Source: Altererythrobacter sp. BO-6
Lineage (GTDB): Bacteria > Pseudomonadota > Alphaproteobacteria > Sphingomonadales > Sphingomonadaceae
NCBI RefSeq assembly: GCF_011047315.1
Contig: NZ_CP049259.1
Coordinates: 1,736,001 to 1,800,000 of the forward strand
Direction: 5' to 3'
DNA: 64,000 nucleotides
The notes beneath the pieces were generated by a model. It was given only the letters and a program-made list of their open reading frames with translations. It did not search any database and had not been told where the DNA came from. A program made the translations under genes and the position numbers. Positions 44,513 through 52,980 of this stretch are shown piece after piece. The stretch's first letter is position 1, and each line of letters begins with the position of its first letter.

Positions 44513-44995
44513 CTAGATTCGCGTCGAAAGCAACTCGGCCAGAGCTTCAATTCCAGCGGCGTCATCGGCGGTAAAGCGCGCCGGCAGCGGTGAATCGAGA
44601 TCGATGACCGCAATTACATGTCCGTCGCGCATAACCGGCACCACCAATTCGGATCGGCTGGCTGCGTCGCAGGCGATATGTCCGGGAAAGGCGTGCACGT
44701 CTTCCACCAGCTGCGCCTCGCCCGATGCCGCGGCTGCGCCGCACACGCCGGCGCCGAACGGGATGCGAATGCACGCCGGGCGCCCGACGAACGGGCCCAG
44801 CACCAGTTCACCATCGATCGCGCGATAGAATCCGGCCCAGTTGAGATCGGGCACGAATTCCCACAGCAGAGCGGCAATATTCGCCATATTGGCGATACCG
44901 TCGGGCTCGGTGGCGGTCAGCGCTTCCGCGGCGTCGCAGAGCTGGCGGTAACGCTCTGCAGGGGCGAGCGAAAGGTCTGGCTGGAAATCATACAT
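44513..44995 (-). CDS. msrC: Free methionine-(R)-sulfoxide reductase (GAF domain)
   Basis: The 160-residue GAF-domain enzyme has the three catalytic cysteines at 75 (GRPACIRIP), 85 (GAGVCG) and 109 (GHIACDAASRSE), with spacing of 10 and 24 identical to E. coli fRMsr. It reduces free Met-R-sulfoxide, using thioredoxin as reductant. NWAGFYRAIDGELVLGPFVG also matches. It converges on parB and stands alone. Confidence 0.94.
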   Translation of the reverse strand: MYDFQPDLSLAPAERYRQLCDAAEALTATEPDGIANMANIAALLWEFVPDLNWAGFYRAIDGELVLGPFVGRPACIRIPFGAGVCGAAAASGEAQLVEDVHAFPGHIACDAASRSELVVPVMRDGHVIAVIDLDSPLPARFTADDAAGIEALAELLSTRI

Positions 44996-45089
44996 CGCGC
45001 TGCCGATCTAGGCTCCCAGTCTCCAAACGCAAGTCCCACCACAGAACGCCCATTGCCGCCGCGCGGGTGCTCGCTTATGCCTCAATGCC

Positions 45090-46559
45090 ATGAGCACACT
45101 CAAAAAGATCCTCATCGCCCTTCTCATCCTCCTCTTGCTGCTGGCCGCGGCCTTCTGGTGGCTGTCGCGCGGCGATACCGCCGGACTTTCGGTTGATGAT
45201 GTGGTGGGCACGGATCCGACGCTGGAGGAGCCCAATTCGGAGCTTTTCCCGACGGTGCGGATTGCCAAGCCGGTCGGCTGGGCTGAGGGTGAGGCGCCTG
45301 AGGCAGCCGAAGGACTGACGGTGGCGCGCTTTGCCGAGGGGCTCGAGCATCCACGTACGCTTCAGGCGCTGCCCAATGGAGATGTGCTGGCCGCTCTGAC
45401 CCGATCGCCGAAGAGCGAGGACGGTGGCGGAATCACCGGCTGGATCGCGAACCTGCTGATGACGCGGGCTGGAGCGACCGGGGATTCGCCCAACCAGATC
45501 GTGCTGCTGCGCGACGCCGATGGTGACGGCACGGCGGAGACGCGCCAGGTGATCGCCGATGCCACCAACGGCCTCGACTCGCCGTCAGGCATGGCCTGGA
45601 ACGACGGCACGCTCTACGTCGCCAATCACGATGAAGTGCTTGCTTTTCCCTATGAATTAGGGGCCGATCGGGTCTCCGGCGAACCCCGCAAGCTAATGGA
45701 CCTGCCAGCAGGCGGTGGGCACTGGATGCGCAATCTCGAACTAAATCCCGAAGGCACGCTGCTTTATGTCGCGGTCGGATCGGTTTCCAATATCGGCGAG
45801 CAGGGCATGGAGGTCGAACAGGGCCGGGCCATGATCTGGGAATACAATTTGGAGACCAATCGCCAGCGCCAGTTCGCGGTGGGCCTGCGCAATCCCAATG
45901 GTCTTGCCTTCAGCCCCTGGACCGGGGAGCTGTGGACCACGGTCAACGAACGCGACATGCTCGGCAGCGATCTGGTGCCTGATTACCTCACCAATGTTCC
46001 GGTCGGCGCGCAATATGGCTGGCCATGGGTCTACTGGAAGGACAAGGTCGACGCCCGCGTCAAGCACCCGCGCCCGGCCTACCTCGTCGAATATGCGCGC
46101 AAGCCTGAATATGCGCTGGGCCCGCATGTGGCGGCGCTCGGCATGGTCTTCACCAAGCAAGGCCATCTAATGGGCGAGAAGTTCGCCAGCGGGGCCTTCA
46201 TTGCCCGGCATGGCTCGTGGAACCGCAAGCCGCCCTCGGGCTATGACCTCGTCTATGTCGAGTTCGACAAGCTCGGTAATCCGGTTGGCAAGCCGGTAAC
46301 GGTTCTGGGCGGCTTCCTCATGGACGACGGCAAGACAAGGGGCCGCCCGACCTGGGTCGAATGGGGTGGCGATGGCGCGCTGCTGATGAGCGACGATACC
46401 GCGGGCATCATCTGGCGCGTGTTCGCGCCCGGGGCGAAGCCCGGCGCAGGCATTACGGAGCTGAAGAGCGAACCCTTGCGGCCGCAGCGTGAGCTATCTG
46501 GCGATCCGCGCGCGCTGTTCAGCGGTGAGGACATCGAGCGGGTTGTCCCTGCGCAATAG
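45090..46559 (+). CDS. PQQ-dependent sugar dehydrogenase-like protein (sorbosone dehydrogenase family)
   Basis: This 489-residue protein has an N-terminal membrane anchor (LKKILIALLILLLLLAAAFWWLS) and a six-bladed propeller of the GDH-B/L-sorbosone type: GLEHPRTLQALPNGDVLAALT, IVLLRDADGDGTAETRQVI, FAVGLRNPNGLAFSPWTGELWTTVNERDMLG, and GSWNRKPPSGYDLVYVEF. It likely faces the periplasm and oxidises an aldose or similar compound. Cofactor and substrate are inferred. No PQQ synthesis genes are nearby. Confidence 0.86.
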   Translation: MSTLKKILIALLILLLLLAAAFWWLSRGDTAGLSVDDVVGTDPTLEEPNSELFPTVRIAKPVGWAEGEAPEAAEGLTVARFAEGLEHPRTLQALPNGDVLAALTRSPKSEDGGGITGWIANLLMTRAGATGDSPNQIVLLRDADGDGTAETRQVIADATNGLDSPSGMAWNDGTLYVANHDEVLAFPYELGADRVSGEPRKLMDLPAGGGHWMRNLELNPEGTLLYVAVGSVSNIGEQGMEVEQGRAMIWEYNLETNRQRQFAVGLRNPNGLAFSPWTGELWTTVNERDMLGSDLVPDYLTNVPVGAQYGWPWVYWKDKVDARVKHPRPAYLVEYARKPEYALGPHVAALGMVFTKQGHLMGEKFASGAFIARHGSWNRKPPSGYDLVYVEFDKLGNPVGKPVTVLGGFLMDDGKTRGRPTWVEWGGDGALLMSDDTAGIIWRVFAPGAKPGAGITELKSEPLRPQRELSGDPRALFSGEDIERVVPAQ

Positions 46560-46579
46560 CGCAGCGCCGGTCGCCTACC

Positions 46580-47434
46580 CTAAATCGCTTTGCCGGCTCG
46601 CCCGGCCAGCTCGACCACGAACTGCCAGGCTGACCGGCCAGAGCGCTGGCCGCGCTGCATGGCCCATTCCAGCGCCTGCTCATTGGTGTAGCTGAGGCCG
46701 AGCGGAGCAGCATAGGCGCGCACGATATCGAGATACTGGTCCTTGCTGCAGGGGTGGAAGCCCACCGACAGGCCGAAGCGATCGGCCAGCGCCAGCTTGT
46801 CATCCACCGCGTCGCGCCGGTTGAGCGGGTTGTCATCCGATCCGCTGTCCTGCTCGCCCGCTTGCCGGGCAAGGATGGCGCGCCGGTTTGACGTGACCGC
46901 GAGTCGTGCATTGGCCGGGCGCGCCTCGATCCCGCCTTCGAGCCAGCTGCGCAGGCGCTGCGGGCCGACCGTGTCATCCTCGGCAAAGCCCAGGTCGTCG
47001 ATAAAGATCAGGAATTGCCGCCGTACTTCGGATAGTCGGTGGAACAGATCGGGCAGGCTCTTGAGCGCTCCGGGCGCGACCTGAACCAGCGCCAGCGCCA
47101 TCGGCGCGTCATCCTGCACAGCGCGCGTGGCGGCGCGCAGCAGCGCCGATTTACCCATCCCGCGTGAGCCCCACAGCAGCATATCGTGCGTCGCATGGCC
47201 CCAGGCAAGCCGCGCGATATTGTCCCGCACCTGCGCCTTCTGCCGCTCGATGCCGCGCAGGTTTTCCAGCGCGGGCGCGACGATTTCAGGCAATTCGCGG
47301 GCATTGACCCCGTCCCAAAGATAGGCCGGGCTGTTACGCCAATCGACCTCACGCGGCGCGGGTGGCGCGAGCCGTTCCAGCGCCGCTGCGATCCGCGCGA
47401 CGGGATCACCCTGGTCAGATTGCCCTGCACTCAT
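46580..47434 (-). CDS. DUF815 AAA-type ATP-binding protein
   Basis: About 284 residues with Walker A GSRGMGKSALLRAATRA near residue 90 and Walker B-like QFLIFIDDLGFAEDD. RGIERQKAQVRDNIARLAWGHATHDMLLWG and the later ARLAVTSNRRAIL, NRRDAVDDKLALADRFGLSVGFHPCSKDQYLDIV match the DUF815 family, which is widespread but not functionally assigned. The end is RAGKAI. The ATGs at 47437 and 47434 are adjacent; the latter is chosen. It follows the acyl-CoA dehydrogenase on the same strand. Confidence 0.9.
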   Translation of the reverse strand: MSAGQSDQGDPVARIAAALERLAPPAPREVDWRNSPAYLWDGVNARELPEIVAPALENLRGIERQKAQVRDNIARLAWGHATHDMLLWGSRGMGKSALLRAATRAVQDDAPMALALVQVAPGALKSLPDLFHRLSEVRRQFLIFIDDLGFAEDDTVGPQRLRSWLEGGIEARPANARLAVTSNRRAILARQAGEQDSGSDDNPLNRRDAVDDKLALADRFGLSVGFHPCSKDQYLDIVRAYAAPLGLSYTNEQALEWAMQRGQRSGRSAWQFVVELAGRAGKAI

Positions 47435-47445
47435 CACCCGCTGCC

Positions 47446-49188
47446 TTAACCCGCCAAGGCTTCTGCGGGCAGGCTGTAGAGCAGCTCTGCCCCGGCCAGG
47501 GCCGACGCCTTGAGGCCATTTGCCTCAGGCACGATCCGGTCAAGGAAGAAGCGCGCCGTTACCGGCTTCGTCTGCGCCAGCGCAGGCGCCTCCCCGGCAG
47601 CAACCGCTTCTGCCTGTCGCTTGAGCTGCCATCCAGCGACCGCGACGGCCAGCATGGTGCAGAATGGAACGCTCCCCGCCAACCGGTCATCGAGGCTCGC
47701 CTCGCTGCCCATCCATTGCGCAATGGCCCGGCAATCCTCTGCCAGCGCCTTGAGCGCCGGTTCACCTTCGGTGGCGGCGATAATGTCGGCGATCAGCCGG
47801 TCGACGGCACCGCCCGCATCCAGGCCCAGCTTGCGGGTGACGAGGTCCGCCGCCTGGATCCCGTTGGTGCCTTCATAGATCGGGGCAATCTTGGAATCGC
47901 GCCAGTGCTGGGCCGCGCCGGTTTCTTCGATAAAGCCCATGCCGCCGTGCACCTGCACACCGATCCCGGCCACTTCGATCCCGATGTCGGTACCCCAGGC
48001 CTTGACCAGCGGCACCAGCACTTCGGCGCGCATCTTCGCTTCCTCGTCACCCAGCGTTCCCCGGTCGACTTGCCCGGCGCAGTAATAGAGCAGCGCGCGG
48101 GCACCCTCAGTCAGTGCCTTCATGCGCAGCAGCATGCGCCGCACATCGGGGTGTTCAACGATTGCAACGGGATTCTTGTCAGGCGATCCGGCGCGGGCCG
48201 ACTGCACCCTGTCGCGGGCATAGGCCAGCGCCTGTTGCGTGGCGCGCTCGCCAATCTGCACACCCTGGTTGCCGACATTGATGCGCGCGTTGTTCATCAT
48301 CGTGAACATTGCCATCAGCCCGCGATTGGGCTGGCCCACCAGCTCGCCCACGCATTCGCCATTGTCGCCATAGCTCATGACGCAGGTTGGCGAGGCGTTG
48401 ATGCCCAGCTTGTGCTCCAGGCTGACGCAGCGCAGGTCGTTCTTCGGCCCCAGCGATCCATCGTCGTTGACGTGGTATTTGGGGACCAGGAACAGAGAGA
48501 TACCGCGCGATCCCTCGGGCGCATCGGGCAGGCGCGCCAGCACCAGGTGAATGATGTTCCGGGCCAGCTCATGCTCGCCCCAGGTGATGTAGATCTTCTG
48601 GCCCTGGATCAGATATTTGCCGGCATGCTCCCCGTCCTCGATCGGTGTGGCGGTGGAGCGCAGCGCGCCGACATCCGATCCCGCCTGCGGTTCGGTGAGG
48701 TTCATCGTGCCTGACCACAGCCCGCTGACCAGATTGGGCAGGTATTTCGCCTTCTGTGCGTCTGAACCGTGATGCTCGAGCGCTTCGATCGCGCCCACGC
48801 TGAGCATCGGCAGCAGGTTGAAGGCCATATTGGCGCTGCCGAGGTTTTCCAGCACATTGCACGCCAGCGTGAAAGGCAGGCCTTGCCCGCCGAATTCGAC
48901 CGGCGATGCGATCGCGTTCCAGCCCTGCTCGACATAGGCGGCATAGGCCTCCTGGAAGCCATCGGGCAGGCGCACCACCCCGTTCTCCAGCTTTGCGCCC
49001 TCAAGGTCGCCCACGCGGTTGAGCGGCGCGAATTCCCCGGCGGCAAACTGACCCACCCCTTCAACGATCGCTTCGACCAGATCGGGCTCCGCCGCGGCGA
49101 AACGTTCGCTTTGCGCAAGCTCCTCGATCCCGGCGTTCACGCGGATGGCGAGCAGCTGGTCATGGGTGGGCGGCGTGTAAGGCGTCAC
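47446..49188 (-). CDS. Acyl-CoA dehydrogenase (FadE-like, large)
   Basis: 580 residues with a GTG start (MTPYTPPTHDQ). The flavoprotein core shows GLWSGTMNLTEPQAGSDVGALRSTA, IYITWGEHELARNIIHLVLAR, GYNGECVGELVGQPNRGLMAMFTMMNNARINVGNQGV (with NGECVGELVGQPN) and GGMGFIEETGAAQHWRDSKIAPIYEGTNGIQAADLV (catalytic Glu near EGTNG). The extended C-terminus places it in the long ACAD group acting on long-chain or unusual acyl-CoAs. Divergent from sua5. Confidence 0.93.
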   Translation of the reverse strand: MTPYTPPTHDQLLAIRVNAGIEELAQSERFAAAEPDLVEAIVEGVGQFAAGEFAPLNRVGDLEGAKLENGVVRLPDGFQEAYAAYVEQGWNAIASPVEFGGQGLPFTLACNVLENLGSANMAFNLLPMLSVGAIEALEHHGSDAQKAKYLPNLVSGLWSGTMNLTEPQAGSDVGALRSTATPIEDGEHAGKYLIQGQKIYITWGEHELARNIIHLVLARLPDAPEGSRGISLFLVPKYHVNDDGSLGPKNDLRCVSLEHKLGINASPTCVMSYGDNGECVGELVGQPNRGLMAMFTMMNNARINVGNQGVQIGERATQQALAYARDRVQSARAGSPDKNPVAIVEHPDVRRMLLRMKALTEGARALLYYCAGQVDRGTLGDEEAKMRAEVLVPLVKAWGTDIGIEVAGIGVQVHGGMGFIEETGAAQHWRDSKIAPIYEGTNGIQAADLVTRKLGLDAGGAVDRLIADIIAATEGEPALKALAEDCRAIAQWMGSEASLDDRLAGSVPFCTMLAVAVAGWQLKRQAEAVAAGEAPALAQTKPVTARFFLDRIVPEANGLKASALAGAELLYSLPAEALAG

Positions 49189-49255
49189 GGCGTTCGAATC
49201 CTCATATGATGGCAAATTGCTTGGCTTTGCGCGTCCCCACCTATAGCGGGCAGGC

Positions 49256-50195
49256 ATGACCGGCAAGAACGCTACGGAAGTGCTGGCCGCCGATGCGGCG
49301 GGAATCGCGCATGCGGCGGCGATTCTGGAACGTGGCAGGCTGGTCGCGGTTCCGACCGAGACGGTCTATGGCCTCGCCGCGCGGGCGGATCTCGGCTGAA
49401 GCGGTGGCCAAGATCTATGCTGCGAAAGGCCGACCCGATTTCAACCCGCTGATCGTGCACGTCCGCGACGCGGCCCAAGCCGCGCGCTATGCGCATGTGT
49501 CGCCCGCCGCGGAGGCGCTGATGGCCGAGTATTGGCCGGGGCCGCTGACGCTTGTCCTGCCGCTACGCGAGGATGCGGGGCTGGCACCGGCGGTGACCGC
49601 TAGCTTGCCCACGGTTGCCCTGCGCTGCCCGGCGCATCCGGTGATGCGGCAGTTGCTTGAGAGCATCCACTTTCCGCTGGCGGCGCCATCCGCCAATCGC
49701 AGCGGATTCATCAGCCCGACCACGGCACAGCATGTGCTGGCTTCGCTTGATGGCCGGATCGATCTTGTGCTCGATGGCGGGCCGTGCGCGGCCGGGATCG
49801 AATCGACCATCGTGGCGGTGCGGGATGACGGGTCACTGGAGGAATTGCGCCCCGGGCCGATTAACCTGGGTGCCACCAAGCCGGGCGATCCAGACGAAGG
49901 AGCTGAAGCGCGCATCGAGGCCCCCGGCCAGTTGGTGAGCCACTATGCTCCGGGCAAACCGGTGCGGCTCAACGCCCAAGCGGCGCAGGAAGGGGAATTC
50001 CTGATCGGTTTTGGCAAAATCGCTGGCGATTGTACGTTGTCTGCCACGGGTGACCTGATCGAAGCAGCGGCCCGGCTCTACGATTGCCTGCATCTGGCGG
50101 CCGGCGCGCCTGAACCGCGAATCGCGGTGGCTACGATCCCGGATAAGGGCATCGGCAAGGCGATCAACGACCGCTTGCGCCGCGCCGCCGCCTGA
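49256..50195 (+). CDS. sua5: L-threonylcarbamoyladenylate synthase (Sua5 type), frameshifted as read
   Basis: MTGKNATEVLAADAAGIAHAAAILERGRLVAVPTETVYGLAARAD is in the first frame from 49256, ending at a stop near 49397-49399. One extra base at 49391 separates it from SAEAVAKIYAAKGRPDFNPLIVHV and the rest. Without it the gene encodes 312 residues: the YrdC domain (MAEYWPGPLTLVLP, ALRCPAHPVM, APSANRSGFISPT) and the Sua5-specific C-terminal domain (LVSHYAPGKPVRLN). It makes threonylcarbamoyl-AMP for tRNA t6A. The extra base again turns an expected GATTCG into GATCTCG. Confidence 0.88.
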
Positions 50196-50202
50196 ACAGG
50201 CG

Positions 50203-50559
50203 CTAATCGCTCGGGGGCGGCGTGCCCAGGCCTGGATTGTTGCGGAGCAGGATCTGGATCTCGGAATAGGTCTCGCGCGCGGCGGTGCAGGCGCGTTCGT
50301 CGCCATCGCGGCAATCGTCCAGCTGCTTCTCGTAGCGGCGGTCGAGCTTGCCCAGCTCTTCTTCCGCCTTGCGCAGCTGGCGCCCGCGCTTCTCGTCGGC
50401 TTCGGACTGGCTGGTGGTGGCCGCGTCCACGCCGGCGCTTACCACCTTGACCGGGGCAGTGACGATATCGGCGGCGGTGCGCACCAGGCAGCCGCTCAGC
50501 GTGAAGGAAAACAAGGTGAGCGTAAAAGGGGAAGGCCGCGCATGAGCGGTGTCTCTCAC
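50203..50559 (-). CDS. Hypothetical lipoprotein
   Basis: 118 residues with a lipobox LSGC at about residues 21-24 after a hydrophobic stretch, so it is probably a lipid-anchored envelope protein. Residues 45-95 form a charged coiled coil (QSEADEKRGRQLRKAEEELGKLDRRYEKQLDDC) with two cysteines. No family recognised. It converges with sua5. Confidence 0.7.
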   Translation of the reverse strand: MRDTAHARPSPFTLTLFSFTLSGCLVRTAADIVTAPVKVVSAGVDAATTSQSEADEKRGRQLRKAEEELGKLDRRYEKQLDDCRDGDERACTAARETYSEIQILLRNNPGLGTPPPSD

Positions 50560-50615
50560 ACGCGGCCTTCGCCTGTCCAGCGGCGTGCGATGAAGCGCGC
50601 CGTTTTTTCAGCTTG

Positions 50616-51377
50616 TTACTCTGCTTCAGCAGCTTCCGCTGCGGAAGCTTCGCACTTCAGCGTGCCCGATCCCATCGCGTTGATCGTACAGGTGGCGCTG
50701 CCGATTACTCGCACATCGCCGGAGCCGACGATATTCGCCTCTACGGTGCCATCCGATGCGAAGCTGGTATCGCCCGATCCGGCCACCGTCACTTCAGCCC
50801 GATCGACCTTGAGCCCGGCCATTTCGCCTGACCCTGAACCCACGACGTTCAGCTCAAGCCGTTCAGCCGTGCCGGCGGCTGCCACCTTGCCAGATCCGGC
50901 GATGGTGACCTCCAGCTTGCTCGCGGCCAGCTTGGCAATATTAGCTTTGCCAGATCCGGCGATGGTGACCTCGGCTTCGCTCGCCATAGCCGGAACTTCG
51001 ACTGAGCCGGAACCCGCCACCACGATGCTGCGCGGGGCCGGCATGGTCACGCGCACGATGGCCGTGCCAGTGTCCTTCCAATTGCCGTTCTTGCGCGAAA
51101 TGCCCAGCGCGCCGTCCTTGAGCGAGAAGCGCAGCAATTCGGTAACCGCGCTGTCGCCTTCGACATCGATCGCCAGTGCATCGCCTTCGCTCAGCACCAC
51201 TGAATCCGGCCCGGCGATGACTACGCTGGAAGGTGCCTCGCCCGACATGTCAAGTTCGGCCAGCGGCACGCCCTCTTCGCCGTTGATGTCAATATTCATG
51301 TCGCCGCAGCCCGCCACCGCGGCGGACAGGGCGATGGCGGCCACCGGTGCCAGCTGCCTGATCAGTTTGTGTATCAT
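50616..51377 (-). CDS. Head GIN domain-containing lipoprotein (DUF2807)
   Basis: About 253 residues with a lipoprotein signal (MIHKLIRQLAPVAAIALSAAVAGC; the ATG at 51377 is preceded by GGAGG). The mature part is a right-handed parallel beta structure with repeated AGSG turns (VVAGSGSVEVP, VTIAGSGKANI, VTIAGSGKVAA, VVGSGSGEMAG, VTVAGSGDTSF, NIVGSGDVRVI), typical of DUF2807. The function is unknown; it may be an envelope adhesin or stress protein. A 26-bp direct repeat lies inside the gene. Confidence 0.88.
   Translation of the reverse strand: MIHKLIRQLAPVAAIALSAAVAGCGDMNIDINGEEGVPLAELDMSGEAPSSVVIAGPDSVVLSEGDALAIDVEGDSAVTELLRFSLKDGALGISRKNGNWKDTGTAIVRVTMPAPRSIVVAGSGSVEVPAMASEAEVTIAGSGKANIAKLAASKLEVTIAGSGKVAAAGTAERLELNVVGSGSGEMAGLKVDRAEVTVAGSGDTSFASDGTVEANIVGSGDVRVIGSATCTINAMGSGTLKCEASAAEAAEAE
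50887..50972. repeat. 26-bp direct repeat within the GIN-domain gene
   Basis: The identical 26-bp sequence beginning TTGCCAGATCCGGCGATGG occurs at 50887-50912 and 50947-50972, 60 bp apart, matching one protein repeat unit (20 residues). It is consistent with repeat expansion in the AGSG array. Confidence 0.8.
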
Positions 51378-51447
51378 GCGCTCATCCTCCAATATGCGTA
51401 TTATTGAAATAATACACCTTGCAAGGGACTTCAACCGCGCAAACGAA

Positions 51448-51473
51448 AAGGGCCACCCTTGCGGGCAGCCCTT
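51448..51473 (-). terminator. Rho-independent terminator after carD
   Basis: On the minus strand AAGGGC and GCCCTT pair around an inner CCC/GGG helix, followed by TTTTCG, 28 bp after the carD stop. Confidence 0.8.
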
Positions 51474-51500
51474 CGTCGTTTCCGGTGTGCACCTGGTCGA

Positions 51501-52034
51501 TCAGGCGTCTTCCGTGTTCTCGTAATATTGCGGTGCATGGGTGCGCAGCACTTCGAGGATCTTCTCGAGTGCGGTCGCCTCATCGGTTTCTTCCATCGCA
51601 GCCAGTTCGCGCGCCAGGCGGCTGGACGCAGCTTCGAAGATCTGCCGCTCGGAATAGCTCTGCTCGGGCTGGTCCTCGGGGCGGAACAGGTCGCGCGTCA
51701 CTTCGGCGATCAGCACGATTTCACCCGAGTTGATCTTGGCTTCATATTCCTGGGCGCGGCGCGACCACATGGTGCGCTTCACCTTGGGCTTGCCCTTGAG
51801 CGTGTCCATCGCTTCCTTCAGCGTCTTGTCGCTGGAAAGCTTGCGCATGCCGATCGCCTCAACCTTGTTGGTGGGCACGCGCAGGGTCATCCGCTCCTTC
51901 TCGAAGCGCAGCACATAAAGCTCGAGCTGCATGCCCGCGATCTCTTCGTTCTGCAGTTCGATCACGCGACCTACGCCATGCTTGGGGTAAACCACATAGT
52001 CGCCAACGGTGAAGGCAGGAGCCTTGCTTGCCAT
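51501..52034 (-). CDS. carD: CarD/CdnL-family transcription regulator
   Basis: 177 residues beginning FTVGDYVVYPKHGVGRVIELQNEEIAGMQLELYVLRFEKERMTLRVPTNKVEAIGMRKL, the RNA polymerase beta-binding CarD-like domain. The C-terminal part MWSRRAQEYEAKINSGEIVLIAEVTRDLF and a long helix with W-type DNA-contact region complete CdnL. It stabilises open complexes at rRNA and growth genes. A strong TATAAT -10 and a 5' hairpin lie upstream, and a terminator downstream. Confidence 0.95.
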   Translation of the reverse strand: MASKAPAFTVGDYVVYPKHGVGRVIELQNEEIAGMQLELYVLRFEKERMTLRVPTNKVEAIGMRKLSSDKTLKEAMDTLKGKPKVKRTMWSRRAQEYEAKINSGEIVLIAEVTRDLFRPEDQPEQSYSERQIFEAASSRLARELAAMEETDEATALEKILEVLRTHAPQYYENTEDA

Positions 52035-52160
52035 GCAAAATCCTTTCGTCGGTGGGCCATAGGCAAACGGTCGAAGAGAGCTTATCGGGCCTGCCGCTGC
52101 AGGCTCCGCTGGCTCAATATCGATAGATGCTGTTGGCCCAACCTTTCTAAATTGACCCGG

Positions 52161-52181
52161 GCGCCGGGACCAATCCGGCGC
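52161..52181 (-). promoter_or_regulatory. 5'-end hairpin in the carD leader
   Basis: GCGCCGG and CCGGCGC form a perfect 7-bp stem with a 7-nt loop. It would start about 3 nt after the transcription start predicted from the TATAAT at 52191-52196, so it probably caps the mRNA. Confidence 0.45.
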
Positions 52182-52190
52182 GATTGTTTA

Positions 52191-52196
52191 ATTATA
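52191..52196 (-). promoter_or_regulatory. Putative -10 element of the carD promoter
   Basis: A perfect TATAAT on the minus strand lies about 160 bp before the carD start, in the only AT-rich part of the gap. No good -35 is seen at 16-18 bp. Confidence 0.45.
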
Positions 52197-52279
52197 TAGC
52201 ACAACCGTAACAAAATTGCGAGTCACAAGCTGAATCAAGCGCTCCGTGCGTCTGACGGGCACGAATCGGCATAAACTGC

Positions 52280-52305
52280 ACCTGCGCCAGCGGTTCCCGG
52301 CGCAG
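52280..52305. repeat. Hairpin downstream of fdxA
   Basis: CTGCGCC and GGCGCAG form a 7-bp stem near the 3' side of fdxA, without a T-tract. A weak or Rho-assisted terminator is possible. Confidence 0.35.
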
Positions 52306-52321
52306 ACCTCCAGCGATGCTA

Positions 52322-52660
52322 TCAGTCGCCTTCGCCGGGTTCGGGCGTGAAGTACTTCTCGAACTTGCCCTCTTCGCCCTTGTGCTCGTCGGCGTCTTCA
52401 GGCGGTTCCTTCTGGCTGGTGATATTGGGCCATTCAGCCGAATATTTCGCGTTGAGTTCCAGCCACTTCTCAAGTCCGTCTTCAGTATCGGGCAGGATCG
52501 CCTCGGCCGGGCATTCGGGTTCGCACACGCCGCAATCGATGCATTCCGACGGGTTGATGACCAGCATCGTCTCGCCTTCGTAGAAACAGTCGACCGGGCA
52601 AACTTCGACGCAATCGGTATATTTGCACCGGATGCAGGCGTCGGTGACGACATAAGTCAT
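52322..52660 (-). CDS. fdxA: 7Fe-8S ferredoxin FdxA
   Basis: The 112-residue seven-iron ferredoxin has [26 protein letters not shown], supplying [3Fe-4S] and [4Fe-4S] ligands, and [20 protein letters not shown] for the second motif set. The C-terminal extension [16 protein letters not shown] is standard for FdxA. It is an electron carrier whose partner is not clear. It overlaps the S4-domain gene end by 4 bp, and carD is downstream, an arrangement seen in relatives. Confidence 0.95.
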   Translation of the reverse strand: MTYVVTDACIRCKYTDCVEVCPVDCFYEGETMLVINPSECIDCGVCEPECPAEAILPDTEDGLEKWLELNAKYSAEWPNITSQKEPPEDADEHKGEEGKFEKYFTPEPGEGD

Positions 52661-52980
52661 GTGGCGGAATTCCCTTGCAGATCGTGTTGCGGATTCGCTG
52701 CTAATGGCTTTTCGCCATTGCGGTCAAGCTCGCGATATTGCGAGCGCGCCAAACCGGGCGGTCCGCGCCGATCAGGCAGCTCCAGCACCTCGATGATTCG
52801 CACCGCTTCGCCCAGCGGCAAAGTCAGCACGTCGCCGACGTGAACCTCGGTGCTCACGCGCAAGGTTCGCGCCCCGTTAATCCGGATATGGCCTTCTTCG
52901 ATAAGCGCGCGGGCACGGCTGCGGGTGCGGGCAAAGCGGAGGTTGACCAGGATCCGGTCCAGCCTCAGCGCGTCTTTCAT
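52657..52980 (-). CDS. S4 RNA-binding domain protein (HslR-like)
   Basis: 107 residues with an N-terminal S4 fold: [78 protein letters not shown]. It resembles Hsp15/HslR, which binds stalled 50S subunits. The start overlaps the stop of the Suv3-like helicase by 4 bp, suggesting joint action on RNA. Confidence 0.9.
   Translation of the reverse strand: MKDALRLDRILVNLRFARTRSRARALIEEGHIRINGARTLRVSTEVHVGDVLTLPLGEAVRIIEVLELPDRRGPPGLARSQYRELDRNGEKPLAANPQHDLQGNSAT

Noticed and set aside
47362..48714. 450-codon plus-strand frame opposite the acyl-CoA dehydrogenase
   Set aside because: Shadow frame; the minus-strand protein shows full ACAD motifs.
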